Shown in pieces: positions 1-9,031 of a stretch of 64,000 nt of DNA (position 1 is the stretch's first letter; every line of letters starts with the position of its first letter). The position numbers were made by a program, and so were the translations under genes. Location of the stretch: positions 17,480 through 81,479 of the forward strand of contig JAYVEV010000079.1 in NCBI GenBank assembly GCA_043773745.1, given 5' to 3'. This DNA is from UKL13-2 sp043773745 (GTDB lineage Bacteria > Pseudomonadota > Gammaproteobacteria > Burkholderiales > Usitatibacteraceae). The notes under the pieces were generated by a model. The model saw nothing but the letters and a program-made list of their open reading frames with translations. It ran no database searches and was not told the DNA's origin.

Positions 1-963
1 CGCGAATTGGAATCCATCATTACCCCGTTCAAAAAAGAAGGTTGGCGCGATGCTTATGGGTCCAGCGGCACCGCCAAAGCGTTGGGCATCATCATGATTG
101 AAAATGGCCTTAGCAAGCATGCGATTGCCCGCGAGGGACTGGCCTGGCTAAAAGACAAAGCCATCCGCGCCGGTGATTTCAGGAATCTGGACATACCCGG
201 CGTAAAAGGTGACCGTCTGCCGGTATTGCCGGGTGGTTTGGCCATCATGACGGCCATTTTTGAAGAGCTGCAATTGACCGAGATGTTTGTCGCCGATACT
301 GCCCTACGCGACGGTGTGCTCTACGACTTGTTGGGCCGCGGCTATCATGCCGACATTCGCGCTACAACCGTTGCGCAGCTGGCGAAACGTTATCACATCG
401 ATTCTGCACAAACGACACGGGTTGAGAATTTGGCGATGCGTTTTTTTGCGGCACTTAATGATGAAGCCAACCCTGAAATGGCTTTTCAATCACGTCAAAC
501 TCTAGGCTGGGCGTGCCGTTTGCATGAAATCGGCATTTCAATCGCACAGGCGGGTTTCCATAAACATTCAGCCTACATTATCGGCAATGCCGACATGCCG
601 GGCTTCTCCAAACGTGAACAGGCATCGCTGGCTGCATTGCTGCTATCGCAACGCGGCAAGCTCTCAAAAGTGTTGGCTGATTTAATCACCGATCGTACGT
701 TCACCGCGTGGGTCATTTGCCTACGGCTTGCGGTATTATTGTCGCGTAGCCGTCGCAATGTTAATGGAAAAGTGTTTACGTTATCGAGGTTGCAAAGCGC
801 TGGCGCAACCCAATCGGAACGCGAAGGATTCGCCCTCGATATCGATCCCGAATGGCTGGCTAACCACGATTTGACTGACTATGAGCTAAAACAGGAAGCA
901 GGCGAATGGGCTAGCGCGGGTATCAGCGTGTTGATTACCGGCGCGCGCGCCAACGACGCCTAA
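1..963 (+). CDS. ppx: Exopolyphosphatase (Ppx/GppA family), C-terminal part, 5' truncated by window edge
   Basis: Releases orthophosphate from the ends of inorganic polyphosphate in the cytoplasm. The reading frame is open from base 1, so the true start and the N-terminal ASKHA nucleotide-binding motifs lie outside the window; the TTG at 7 is not the start. About 320 residues remain: the end of domain II (around GTAKALGIIMIENG and RLPVLPGGLAIM, the family's DxxVxxPGG-like stretch, here PVLPGGLAI) followed by the all-helical HD-like C-terminal domain (WACRLHEIG, HKHSAYIIGNADMPGFS, a motif typical of Ppx). It faces sixA convergently with 30 bases between the stops. GppA (pppGpp phosphatase) is the alternative; the long C-terminal domain favours Ppx. 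Confidence 0.9.
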   Translation, partial: RELESIITPFKKEGWRDAYGSSGTAKALGIIMIENGLSKHAIAREGLAWLKDKAIRAGDFRNLDIPGVKGDRLPVLPGGLAIMTAIFEELQLTEMFVADTALRDGVLYDLLGRGYHADIRATTVAQLAKRYHIDSAQTTRVENLAMRFFAALNDEANPEMAFQSRQTLGWACRLHEIGISIAQAGFHKHSAYIIGNADMPGFSKREQASLAALLLSQRGKLSKVLADLITDRTFTAWVICLRLAVLLSRSRRNVNGKVFTLSRLQSAGATQSEREGFALDIDPEWLANHDLTDYELKQEAGEWASAGISVLITGARANDA

Positions 964-993
964 TTTAACAGTAGCGAACGCCAAAGCTGCGCT

Positions 994-1473
994 TTACCGT
1001 AACGAGCCGGGCGTTGTCATCACTCGCAAAGCGGTCTGGTAAGCGTTGTCCCGAGTTTGCGTCTCGAACCACCACATTGCCCCTTTTTTAACTGACACAT
1101 ACTCATCGGCACTGCCCAGCAATTGGGCAATCACCAAGCCCAACGTGGGTTGATGACTCACCACAAGCACGTTATCAGCTGAATCTGGCCAGCCTGCTGC
1201 CTGAAGAACGGCGTCAGATGTAGCTTCCGGGGCAATGCTATCAACGGTTTCCGGTTTGATTCCGGACACGATGCTCAATGCGGCTGCGGTTTGCTGAGCG
1301 CGCACGGCCGGGCTCACCATTAGTTTCCATCGCGCCAAATTTGGCCCTGCCTGGGTCATGAACCATGCGGCCATCTGCGTTGCCTGCCTTAACCCTTTTG
1401 GCGTCAGAGCTCGCGCCAAATCACTCACCGCATCATCTTCAGCTTCAGCGTGTCGCCAGAGTATGAGTTGCAT
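994..1473 (-). CDS. sixA: Phosphohistidine phosphatase SixA
   Basis: A 159-residue histidine-phosphatase-superfamily protein. The N-terminal motif LILWRHAEAE is the RHG-type active-site signature (catalytic His in RHA), and the second catalytic His is in VVSHQPTLG. SixA proteins of this size dephosphorylate phosphohistidine on HPt domains or on the nitrogen-PTS protein NPr; which one applies here cannot be read. The ATG overlaps the TGA of the upstream MFS gene by one base (TGATG), so the two are probably translated from one message. A ppx-sixA neighbourhood is common in betaproteobacteria. Confidence 0.9.
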   Translation of the reverse strand: MQLILWRHAEAEDDAVSDLARALTPKGLRQATQMAAWFMTQAGPNLARWKLMVSPAVRAQQTAAALSIVSGIKPETVDSIAPEATSDAVLQAAGWPDSADNVLVVSHQPTLGLVIAQLLGSADEYVSVKKGAMWWFETQTRDNAYQTALRVMTTPGSLR

Positions 1474-2747
1474 CAGCGCGTCATTTTATTTTTTAATGAA
1501 GCCATGGTTGCAGAACCCGCGGCATCGCGCCCCACCGCTAACGCGGCAAAAATCGCACAGATAAACGCTCCGCCAATACCCACAAATACCCAACTAGATT
1601 GATGAGCATCCAGCAACAGGCCAAACACAATGGGCGACACCGCCAAACCCACATCCAGCCCGGAATACACCAGCCCGTATACGCGGCCAAATGAGCCTTC
1701 GCCGAGACGGGCGGCCGCGGCACGTCGCACCAGCATATCGCGTGATGGCCCTGACAAACCTACCCCAAAACCCATTAATGCCATGGTGGGCAAAATTAGC
1801 GCATTCGGCAATATTGATGAGGCTAACAAGAATGCGAGGCCAGCGGAAAACGCCAGCGCTGCGGCAATCAAATATTCAAAAGTTCGCTGGCCTTTGACCA
1901 GAAAGCCGCCGCTAATTAATCCCGCAGATGCCCCCAGCAGATACGCCGTAAGCGAAGATGTGGCAAGCGCCAACGAAACGCCGTATAAATCCCGCAACAA
2001 CGACGGCGCAAAATTTTGTAGCGCGCCAAATGCGAATGTTGAAAAAAAGAAAAACGCGAACGCCAACCACACCACGCGCACCGCTAAAAACCGCCATGTG
2101 GATTGCACCTTGCCATCGCCTATTTTATTTTTGGATGTTGCCGCCGAGTGTACTACCTCATAGCGCAGTAATTCACGCTTCCAAATTAAAAATGCCAGCG
2201 CCAGTGCGCCTACCAGCGCCGCACCCAAGGCCGCGATTCGCCAGCCAAAAGAGCTTGCCAGCCCCAGCATTAAAATCGGCGCGAGTGCCCAGCCAAGATT
2301 ACCCGAGAGACCATGCACAGAAAACGCGTGGCCTAAACGTGCCACCGACACACGTCGATTGATTAGGGTGAAATCGGCTGGGTGAAAAACACAGTTACCC
2401 AACCCTGCAACCGCTGCTGCTGCCAGCAATACGACAAAATTAGGCGAAACCGCAACCAGTAATGCCGAACCGGTCAGCAATCCTATGCCCACACACAATA
2501 CTCGATGAGCACCAAAGCGATCCACCACAATCCCGGCAAGCGCCTGACCAATACCAGAGATCACAAAAAACATGGTCATCAAAGTGCCAACCTGCACAAA
2601 GCTCAACCCAAAATCACTCATGAACCAGGGAAATAATGGCGGCAGCATGAGATGAAAAAAATGCGATGTGCCGTGCGCAAATCCAACCAGCGAAATAACG
2701 GCGGCATCCGATTTAAATTGGGGCAAGGCGGCTGCGGTGGAAGACAT
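1473..2747 (-). CDS. MFS transporter, fosmidomycin-resistance (Fsr)-like
   Basis: A 424-residue inner-membrane protein with about twelve hydrophobic segments. The first segment carries GFAHGTSHFFHLMLPPLFP followed by FGLSFVQVG and SGIGQALAGIVVDRFG, the pattern of Fsr-like MFS exporters (proton-driven drug or metabolite efflux). The substrate cannot be deduced. It is the first gene of a pair with sixA (one-base stop/start overlap) and is divergent from selO across 230 bases. The ATG at 2747 begins a short hydrophilic N-terminus before the first membrane segment, so this start is sensible. A small inverted repeat (AATGAT, six bases, ATCATT) lies just upstream at 2751-2768. Confidence 0.82.
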   Translation of the reverse strand: MSSTAAALPQFKSDAAVISLVGFAHGTSHFFHLMLPPLFPWFMSDFGLSFVQVGTLMTMFFVISGIGQALAGIVVDRFGAHRVLCVGIGLLTGSALLVAVSPNFVVLLAAAAVAGLGNCVFHPADFTLINRRVSVARLGHAFSVHGLSGNLGWALAPILMLGLASSFGWRIAALGAALVGALALAFLIWKRELLRYEVVHSAATSKNKIGDGKVQSTWRFLAVRVVWLAFAFFFFSTFAFGALQNFAPSLLRDLYGVSLALATSSLTAYLLGASAGLISGGFLVKGQRTFEYLIAAALAFSAGLAFLLASSILPNALILPTMALMGFGVGLSGPSRDMLVRRAAAARLGEGSFGRVYGLVYSGLDVGLAVSPIVFGLLLDAHQSSWVFVGIGGAFICAIFAALAVGRDAAGSATMASLKNKMTR

Positions 2748-2977
2748 GAGAATGATTAAACCATCATTGGCAGAGAATATGATGCTAGTTTATCACCCAC
2801 GCAAATGTTGCCATTCCACTCAAAGTCTCAAGCACAAAAACCTTATTGAAAAGAATAGCCATGCCCGGAGCGATATGATTGAGGTTTGATGTCAGCGGGT
2901 ATCAAGAGCCGTTAAACTAACCTGACTCAGGTTTTCGGCAGCACTCTTGGCCCAGCCCACAATTCGGAATCCATTGC

Positions 2978-4540
2978 ATGTTGAACTTTAGTAACCACTT
3001 TCAACGCGAATTACCCGGCGAGTCTGATACGCCGAATCGTGTTCGGCAAGTCGCCCATGTTTGTTGGTCAGGCGTGTTACCTACGCCTGTTGCCGCACCG
3101 CGTCTGATTGCCTACTCAGCGGAAATGGCTGCCTCGCTTGATTTGAACGACGCCATAATGCAATCGTCTGAGATGGTCAGTGCCTTGGCCGGCAATACAA
3201 TCTTGCCGGGGAGCGCACCCTACGCTACCCGATATGGCGGCCATCAATTTGGCAATTGGGCCGGACAATTGGGCGATGGGCGCGCAATTTTTTTGGGCGA
3301 AGTCATAAATCGTCATGGTCAACACTGGGAGTTACAGCTTAAAGGTGCGGGGCCAACGCCCTACTCTCGCGGCGCCGATGGGCGCGCGGTATTGCGTTCA
3401 TCCATTCGTGAATTTTTGTGCAGTGAGGCGATGCATCACCTGGGGATCCCGACAACACGAGCCTTAAGTCTGATTGAGACAGGTGACAAGGTCGTCCGCG
3501 ATATGTTCTACGACGGCCATCCGGCAGCCGAGCCGGGTGCGATAGTGTGCCGTGTTGCGCCTTCATTCACACGCTTTGGGCATTTTGAAATTCTAGCGGC
3601 GCACGGGGAACTAGATTTGCTCAAACAGCTCATTGATTTCACGATATCTTGTGATTTTTCCGAGCTTTATTTACGTCACAAAAAGCCTGAAGAACGCCTG
3701 CTGGCTTGGTTCTCCGAGGTATGCGACCGTACCGCATGCATGGTGGCCGAGTGGATGCGCGTCGGTTTTGTCCACGGCGTGATGAACACTGACAATATGT
3801 CGATTCTAGGCCTCACCATTGATTATGGGCCGTATGGCTGGGTCGATAATTTTGATCCAGGCTGGACGCCCAACACCACCGATGCCGCGGGCAAACGTTA
3901 TTGCTTTGGCCGCCAGCCGGAAATCGCCCGCTGGAATCTGGAACGTCTGGCTGATGCGCTGGCCACCGTCTGCCCCGACCATGCTGCGCTCAGCGCATGC
4001 CTTACTGTTTACGATGAAATTTACAGCAATGAATCCGCGCGAATTTATGCCGGGAAATTTGGTTTTACGGCATGGCTGGATACGGATGCCGCACTGATCG
4101 GCGAAGTATTTGCGCTCATGCAAAAAGCCGAGGTGGATATGACCGAATTTTTCCGCAAGCTAGCCGAAATCGATATAGCGAATCCATCAATTGATGTGTT
4201 GCATAGCGCTTTTTACGTTCACGCATTGTTCCAACAAAGCCGCGCTGATTTTGTGGCTTGGCTCACACGCTATGTGCAGCGCCTGCAACAAGATAATCAG
4301 CCAACTGCCACGCGTATCAAAAACATGAATCAACTCAATCCGCGCTATGTGCTGCGCAATTATTTGGCGCAGCAGGCCATCGACAAGGCTCACGCAGGCG
4401 ACGTCAGTATGATCCACGAGTTGCTAGAAGTGATGCGTAACCCGTATGCCGTGCAGATTGGGCGCGAGGCGTTTAGCGCGATTCGGCCCGATTGGGCACG
4501 GCAGAAGGCGGGGTGTTCTATGCTGTCTTGCAGCTCATAG
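2978..4540 (+). CDS. selO: Protein adenylyltransferase SelO (YdiU family)
   Basis: A 520-residue pseudokinase-fold enzyme that transfers AMP from ATP to Ser/Thr/Tyr of target proteins and has been linked to redox homeostasis. Family signatures are clear: YATRYGGHQFGNWAGQLGDGRA (residues about 82-102), LQLKGAGPTPYSRGADGRAV (119-138), HGVMNTDNMS (266-275, with the Asn/Asp that bind metal and nucleotide) and DYGPYG (282-287). The protein ends in Cys-Ser-Ser, with Cys518 at the antepenultimate position that is selenocysteine in animal SelO, so this is the normal bacterial Cys form. Length is typical. The ATG at 2978 gives the usual short N-terminus. Confidence 0.95.
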   Translation: MLNFSNHFQRELPGESDTPNRVRQVAHVCWSGVLPTPVAAPRLIAYSAEMAASLDLNDAIMQSSEMVSALAGNTILPGSAPYATRYGGHQFGNWAGQLGDGRAIFLGEVINRHGQHWELQLKGAGPTPYSRGADGRAVLRSSIREFLCSEAMHHLGIPTTRALSLIETGDKVVRDMFYDGHPAAEPGAIVCRVAPSFTRFGHFEILAAHGELDLLKQLIDFTISCDFSELYLRHKKPEERLLAWFSEVCDRTACMVAEWMRVGFVHGVMNTDNMSILGLTIDYGPYGWVDNFDPGWTPNTTDAAGKRYCFGRQPEIARWNLERLADALATVCPDHAALSACLTVYDEIYSNESARIYAGKFGFTAWLDTDAALIGEVFALMQKAEVDMTEFFRKLAEIDIANPSIDVLHSAFYVHALFQQSRADFVAWLTRYVQRLQQDNQPTATRIKNMNQLNPRYVLRNYLAQQAIDKAHAGDVSMIHELLEVMRNPYAVQIGREAFSAIRPDWARQKAGCSMLSCSS

Positions 4541-4626
4541 TCCCATCCGCAAACATTTGAATAAGCGTCGAAATGGAGCCTGTTGTTCATCAACCTTATT
4601 TATGAACCGACTCGCGCTGAGCGATG

Positions 4627-4632
4627 TATAAT
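4627..4632 (+). promoter_or_regulatory. Possible -10 box ahead of rhlE
   Basis: A perfect TATAAT hexamer lies in the 267-base gap between selO and rhlE. No convincing -35 hexamer is seen about 17 bases upstream. If it is used, the rhlE message would start near 4640 and carry a 5' leader of roughly 165 bases. The rest of this gap shows no open frame of note. Confidence 0.3.
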
Positions 4633-4807
4633 GTCTAGTTGATTGTTTCGTAAGCGGTTTTCACAACCAACCTGTCGAAAACTCAACGAAGTTTTCTCCC
4701 GCATTTTTTTGCAACACTATCCCCCATCGGGAATGCAAAATGCCGGCGTACCCAACTGTGATTCCGCCGACCTCGTCGCGCTATATCCATCTTTCAAGGC
4801 CGTTTGA

Positions 4808-6316
4808 ATGTCATTTGCTTCATTGAATTTAGTCCCCGAATTGCTGCGTGCTGTTGAAGAAAGCGGCTACACCGAGCCAACACCGATTCAGGCACAAGCT
4901 ATCCCTGCTGTATTAGCCAAGCTCGATATCATGGGCTGTGCCCAAACCGGCACCGGCAAAACCGCCAGCTTTACACTGCCGATGTTGAATTTGCTTGCGC
5001 CACTCGCCAGTACCAGCACTTCACCCGCCCGCCATCCGGTGCGCGCTTTGGTGCTCACGCCGACGCGTGAACTCGCCGCGCAGGTCGAAGAATCGGTCCG
5101 CACTTACGGTAAATATTTACCGCTGCGCGCTGCGGTAGTTTACGGTGGCATCGATATCAAACCGCAGATTAAAGCCTTGCAGGCGGGCGTGGAGATTGTG
5201 GTCGCCACACCAGGACGTTTGTTGGATCACGTTGAAGGCAAAAGCATCAATCTTTCGCAAGTACAAATTTTAGTACTGGACGAGGCGGACCGAATGCTCG
5301 ATATGGGCTTTATGCCCGCGATCAATCGTATTCTCGCGCTGCTGCCGCCAGGCCGCCAAAATTTGTTGTTCTCGGCCACATTCTCAGAAGACATCAAGCG
5401 GCTTGCAAATCAATTTATGCGCAACCCGACGATGATCGAAGTGGCGCGTCGTAACGCACCTGCCGAGCTGGTTACTCATTCCGCTTATGAAGTCGCCGCC
5501 GCGTCGAAACATGCGCTGCTGGCCCACCTGATCAAGTCGCGCGATATGCAGCAGGTGTTGATTTTTACGCGTCGCAAAATCGATGCTGATCAACTTTCCC
5601 GTAAATTGGTGCGCGATGGCCTAGCAGCAACCGCCATTCACAGCGATCGCTCACAGCTGGAACGTACTCAGGCGCTTGATGAGTTCAAGCAGGGCAAAGT
5701 AAAAATTTTGGTCGCCACTGAAGTCGCTGCACGTGGGCTTGATATTGACCAGCTCCCGTTTGTGATCAACTATGAACTGCCAAATACACCGGAAGATTAT
5801 GTCCACCGTATTGGCCGTACCGGCCGTGCCGGCAGCCCGGGCGAGGCCATTTCGTTGGTGAGCCCGGATGAAATGGAGTACTTGGCGAATATTGAAAAAC
5901 TGCTCAAGCGCCAGATTCCACGCTTGGCAGCACCTGAATTTGACAGCGGCAGCGACAGAAAAAATAGCCGCGACAGTGGCAATACCCGCTCCAGAAGCAG
6001 TAGCGCATCAAGAGACGGGGCGCAGGAACGCAACAAAAGCAACGATAGCGAGCAGGAAACTCGACGCCCCAGCCCGCGAAATCGTGACGATAAGGAATCC
6101 GGTCGGATGCGACCACGCCCATCATCTGAAATGCGTCCGCCCGCCCCGCCACCGCCTGGCAATTTCGATTTCAGCAAGCCATATGAATCATCGGTGAAAG
6201 CGGTTAGCGATAACCTCACACCAGTTCCCAAAACTGCCGCCCATCATCGCGGCAAAGCGCCGCGCCCAACTGCCGCCCTGATGCGGGTCCGAACGCGCGA
6301 AACAACAGAAGAGTAA
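4808..6316 (+). CDS. rhlE: DEAD-box ATP-dependent RNA helicase RhlE
   Basis: A 502-residue cytoplasmic RNA helicase. It opens with the Q-motif region (FASLNLVPELLRAVEESGY, EPTPIQAQAIP), then Walker A AQTGTGKT (45-52), PTRELAAQ, TPGRLLDH, the DEAD box in VLDEADRMLDMGF, LFSATF, VATEVAARGLDI and HRIGRTGRAG. The 'DxMLDMGF' context and overall order match RhlE of proteobacteria, which acts in ribosome assembly and RNA turnover. Residues about 385-502 form a low-complexity tail rich in Arg, Ser, Asp and Pro, as usual for RhlE and likely an RNA- or partner-binding arm. It stands alone, preceded by a 267-base gap. Confidence 0.93.
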   Translation: MSFASLNLVPELLRAVEESGYTEPTPIQAQAIPAVLAKLDIMGCAQTGTGKTASFTLPMLNLLAPLASTSTSPARHPVRALVLTPTRELAAQVEESVRTYGKYLPLRAAVVYGGIDIKPQIKALQAGVEIVVATPGRLLDHVEGKSINLSQVQILVLDEADRMLDMGFMPAINRILALLPPGRQNLLFSATFSEDIKRLANQFMRNPTMIEVARRNAPAELVTHSAYEVAAASKHALLAHLIKSRDMQQVLIFTRRKIDADQLSRKLVRDGLAATAIHSDRSQLERTQALDEFKQGKVKILVATEVAARGLDIDQLPFVINYELPNTPEDYVHRIGRTGRAGSPGEAISLVSPDEMEYLANIEKLLKRQIPRLAAPEFDSGSDRKNSRDSGNTRSRSSSASRDGAQERNKSNDSEQETRRPSPRNRDDKESGRMRPRPSSEMRPPAPPPPGNFDFSKPYESSVKAVSDNLTPVPKTAAHHRGKAPRPTAALMRVRTRETTEE

Positions 6317-6332
6317 ATTTTCATTACGATTA

Positions 6333-6346
6333 ATCTGAGCTCAGAT
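6333..6346. repeat. 14-bp perfect palindrome after rhlE
   Basis: ATCTGAGCTCAGAT is a perfect palindrome in the gap between rhlE and the small membrane-protein gene. It could be an operator for the latter or part of a weak terminator stem; no T-run follows, so neither role is certain. Confidence 0.3.
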
Positions 6347-6429
6347 CAGCTTGCCAAACTCTTGGTATAGTAATTGCTCTAATGATTAAAGAAATTCATT
6401 AAATATCATCACTAAAGTTTCTCTTAACT

Positions 6430-6765
6430 ATGAGCATCGACACTAATCCGCAAAACACCTTTGCCGAGCACCAAAGCGAAAAGCTTGGCACTGATTTGCC
6501 TGTCTTGCCGCCGCAACCAGCACATAGGACACCGTGGACACAATGGGTGATTGTCGTGCTGCTTTCAATTCTGATCGCGCTTTCGGGTGCTCAGCTATTG
6601 GGCACCGTGTTATTGGAGTTAGTTGTTGACTATAAATCAGCATTGTTGAGGATTGCGATATTGCTGCCTGTACTGGTTATTGCTGTTTTTTTACTGGTGA
6701 AGCACTGGCGAAAACTGCTTTTGGACAAACCTGGGCATGCTAAGAGCCCCCCAGCGGAAGAGTGA
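6430..6765 (+). CDS. Small two-helix membrane protein of unknown function
   Basis: I do not recognise this 111-residue protein. The first 36 residues are hydrophilic and Pro-rich. Two hydrophobic segments follow (VIVVLLSILIALSGAQLLG and IAILLPVLVIAVFLLVKHW), with a short basic tail, so both ends probably face the cytoplasm. It sits between rhlE (+) and the amidase operon (-) and has no close partner. No good Shine-Dalgarno sequence precedes the ATG at 6430. The regular membrane topology argues that it is a real gene. Confidence 0.6.
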   Translation: MSIDTNPQNTFAEHQSEKLGTDLPVLPPQPAHRTPWTQWVIVVLLSILIALSGAQLLGTVLLELVVDYKSALLRIAILLPVLVIAVFLLVKHWRKLLLDKPGHAKSPPAEE

Positions 6766-6885
6766 AGGTAAATCAGGTCTTCAGTGCTTTTGGAATCGAC
6801 CCTGCTGCTAATTAGCTTGCCTTACTGATGCCCATGCGCGGCATTAAATCACTGATTGCGGCAAGGTCCGCATCATCAATAGACA

Positions 6886-7539
6886 TTAAAAACAAGCGCA
6901 CTTCAAATTCGCGCGCACCCGATCCCGAAAATAGCCACTCTCCAGAAAACGGTAGAGATTTTTACCGGGGCAAACGGTTTGGGTCGAAAAATCCTTATGC
7001 CCACTTATCGAGTCTGGCGAGATCTTGTACTTAACTGCCAGCATGGTCATTGCCTTCACCACGGCATCCAGCTGTACCTGGGTTGGCTCTACCTCTTCAA
7101 AATTACCGACCACTTCAATCAACGCATGCCCACTCGGGTCATAGTTAGTGTTGGTATCACCTGCATAGTTAATATTGCGGCCTTCATAGATGATCCCGTC
7201 TAGATCAATGATGTAATGGTAGGGAATATCAAGCCATTTGCGGGTGTTGCGTGACCATGCCTGGAGGTTGCGCAGATATAGCTGCGGATCGCGGCCTTTT
7301 AGGAAGCTCTCGCCTTGGTGATGCAGCGTGATTCTGTTTACTACGTGCTTTCGTGCCTGCGCTTCAATTGCCGGCGTACCGCCCCACTGCTGCACACTGA
7401 CAATATTGCGTTCGATTTCACCCGCCATTGCCGATGATGTATCGACCGAACGAGGCTGGATGACGGCGCAGGATGCGCAAACAAGAAACATCAGCATGAC
7501 CGCTACAGCGCGCCGTAATGTGAAATTTACTTTTATCAA
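6886..7539 (-). CDS. N-acetylmuramoyl-L-alanine amidase (Amidase_2/PGRP fold), exported
   Basis: A 217-residue zinc amidase expected to cleave the bond between MurNAc and the stem peptide of peptidoglycan in the periplasm. It starts with a basic and then hydrophobic leader ending FLVCASC, a possible if imperfect lipobox. Zinc ligands of the fold are visible: ITLHHQG, and SGHKDF followed by TVCPGKN (His and Cys). The start is TTG at 7539, one base after the TAA of the symporter gene; an AGAGG Shine-Dalgarno sits six to seven bases upstream, which supports it. It is the last gene of a four-gene operon with the S10 peptidase, the L,D-transpeptidase-like protein and the symporter. Confidence 0.85.
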   Translation of the reverse strand: MIKVNFTLRRAVAVMLMFLVCASCAVIQPRSVDTSSAMAGEIERNIVSVQQWGGTPAIEAQARKHVVNRITLHHQGESFLKGRDPQLYLRNLQAWSRNTRKWLDIPYHYIIDLDGIIYEGRNINYAGDTNTNYDPSGHALIEVVGNFEEVEPTQVQLDAVVKAMTMLAVKYKISPDSISGHKDFSTQTVCPGKNLYRFLESGYFRDRVRANLKCACF

Positions 7540-7540
7540 T

Positions 7541-9031
7541 TTATACCTCTACGATGCTTTTTCTATCGGCCTTATTGCCTGGCTTCGCTTCGCTTGGCTT
7601 GGACGCCAGCCACAAGCCCACAAAAGTCAGTGCGCCGTTGACAATCAGTAGCTCCAAACCTATTTGGTATTCACCCAACAGCACTTGTTGATAGGTATCG
7701 AGAACATAGCAAACAACCGGCGCTGCAATCGCTATCCATGGCACCAGTGAATCCCGCACCGCACGGCGAGTCAAAATTCCAAATGCAAACAAGCCCAGCA
7801 GCGGCCCATAGGTAAAGCCAGCGAGTTTTAAAATAAGGCCGATCATGCTGGGATTATCGGCCCACTTGAACACCATGACCAGCAACAAAAACAGCGCGGC
7901 AAAGCTGAGATGCACACGTTGACGGATGCGCTTACGGTCAGCTTCACGCCAACTCTCACGGCGCTTCATCGCCAAAATATCAATGCAAAAACTTGAGGTC
8001 AGCGCCGTAATGGCGCCATCAGCGCTGGGAAATAGTGCCGATATCAAAGCAATGACAAAGATTATCTGCACCATGGCTGGTAAGTGCCCCAACACAATGG
8101 CGGGGAAAATTTTATCGCCTATCGCCGTCACACCCACGGTTGGCGCATACAAATACAGCAGGCCACCCAGAAACAAAAACAGCAAGACAACGCACAACAT
8201 GATGATGCTGAGCACGATAATGTTTTTTTGCGAATCTGCCAGGGTTTTGACCGAGATATTTTTTTGCATCATCTCCTGATCCATACCCGTCATGGAAATC
8301 GCAATAAACATGCCGGCCAGAACTTGTTTCAGCCAAAATTGCTTGCTGTTGATATCGGTCGAGAAAATACCGGACAATCCGCGCGCCTGCATTTGTTGCA
8401 AACTCTCGCCAACGGAGATGTCCAGGCTGTTTAGGACATACACCACACTAATCACCAGCCCCAGCAGCATGCAAGTCGTCTGCAGCGTATCAGTCCAGAC
8501 AATGGTTTTAACGCCGCCCTCATAGGTGTAGAGCAGAATCATGATGATGATGACCGCCGCAGTCAGCCAAAACGGGACATGCAGGCCATCGAGAATCGCA
8601 TCCTGCAAAATTTTAACCACCAGATACAAGCGTGCGGTCGCACCGACAGTGCGTGACAATATAAAAAACGAAGCGCCGGTTTTGTAAGATCGCGGGCCTA
8701 AACGGATATCAAGATAGTGATAAATCGACGTGAGATTCAATCGATAAAAAATCGGTAGCAAAACAAAAGCGATAACGCCGTAGCCCAGCAATTGTCCCAG
8801 CACAATCTGGAAATAAGTAAACGCCGTTGCGCCCACTGCGCCCGGCACGCTGATAAATGTCACGCCACTTAACGATGTGCCAATCATGCCGAATGCGACC
8901 AGCATCCAGTTGCTGTTTTTATTGCCGATAAAAAATGATTCGTTATTGGCGCCACGCGAGGTCACCCACGCGACTGCTAGCAGTATCGCGAAGTAGCCAA
9001 CGACAAAGGAAAAAAGCAGTGCGGGAGACAT
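7541..9031 (-). CDS. Sodium:solute symporter (SSS family)
   Basis: A 496-residue inner-membrane protein with about thirteen hydrophobic segments. Family features include SFFIGNKNSNWMLVAFGMIGTSLSGVTFISVPG near the N-terminus and SMTGMDQEMMQKN in the middle. SSS members import sugars, amino acids, nucleosides or sialic acid with sodium; the substrate cannot be assigned by motif. The start is taken as the ATG at 9031, which overlaps the TGA of the preceding gene by one base; an in-frame TTG three bases upstream (9034) is also possible. Lying between a wall-active lipoprotein and an amidase, it may import a product of wall breakdown (inference). Confidence 0.85.
   Translation of the reverse strand: MSPALLFSFVVGYFAILLAVAWVTSRGANNESFFIGNKNSNWMLVAFGMIGTSLSGVTFISVPGAVGATAFTYFQIVLGQLLGYGVIAFVLLPIFYRLNLTSIYHYLDIRLGPRSYKTGASFFILSRTVGATARLYLVVKILQDAILDGLHVPFWLTAAVIIIMILLYTYEGGVKTIVWTDTLQTTCMLLGLVISVVYVLNSLDISVGESLQQMQARGLSGIFSTDINSKQFWLKQVLAGMFIAISMTGMDQEMMQKNISVKTLADSQKNIIVLSIIMLCVVLLFLFLGGLLYLYAPTVGVTAIGDKIFPAIVLGHLPAMVQIIFVIALISALFPSADGAITALTSSFCIDILAMKRRESWREADRKRIRQRVHLSFAALFLLLVMVFKWADNPSMIGLILKLAGFTYGPLLGLFAFGILTRRAVRDSLVPWIAIAAPVVCYVLDTYQQVLLGEYQIGLELLIVNGALTFVGLWLASKPSEAKPGNKADRKSIVEV

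Noticed and set aside
1630..2163. 177-residue open frame on the plus strand
   Set aside because: It lies wholly inside the MFS transporter gene on the other strand, has low-complexity Ala/Asn/Lys/Pro composition and matches no family.
5797..6231. 144-residue minus-strand open frame rich in Leu, Ser and Arg
   Set aside because: It is the antisense image of the repetitive RhlE tail and has no motif or ribosome-binding site.
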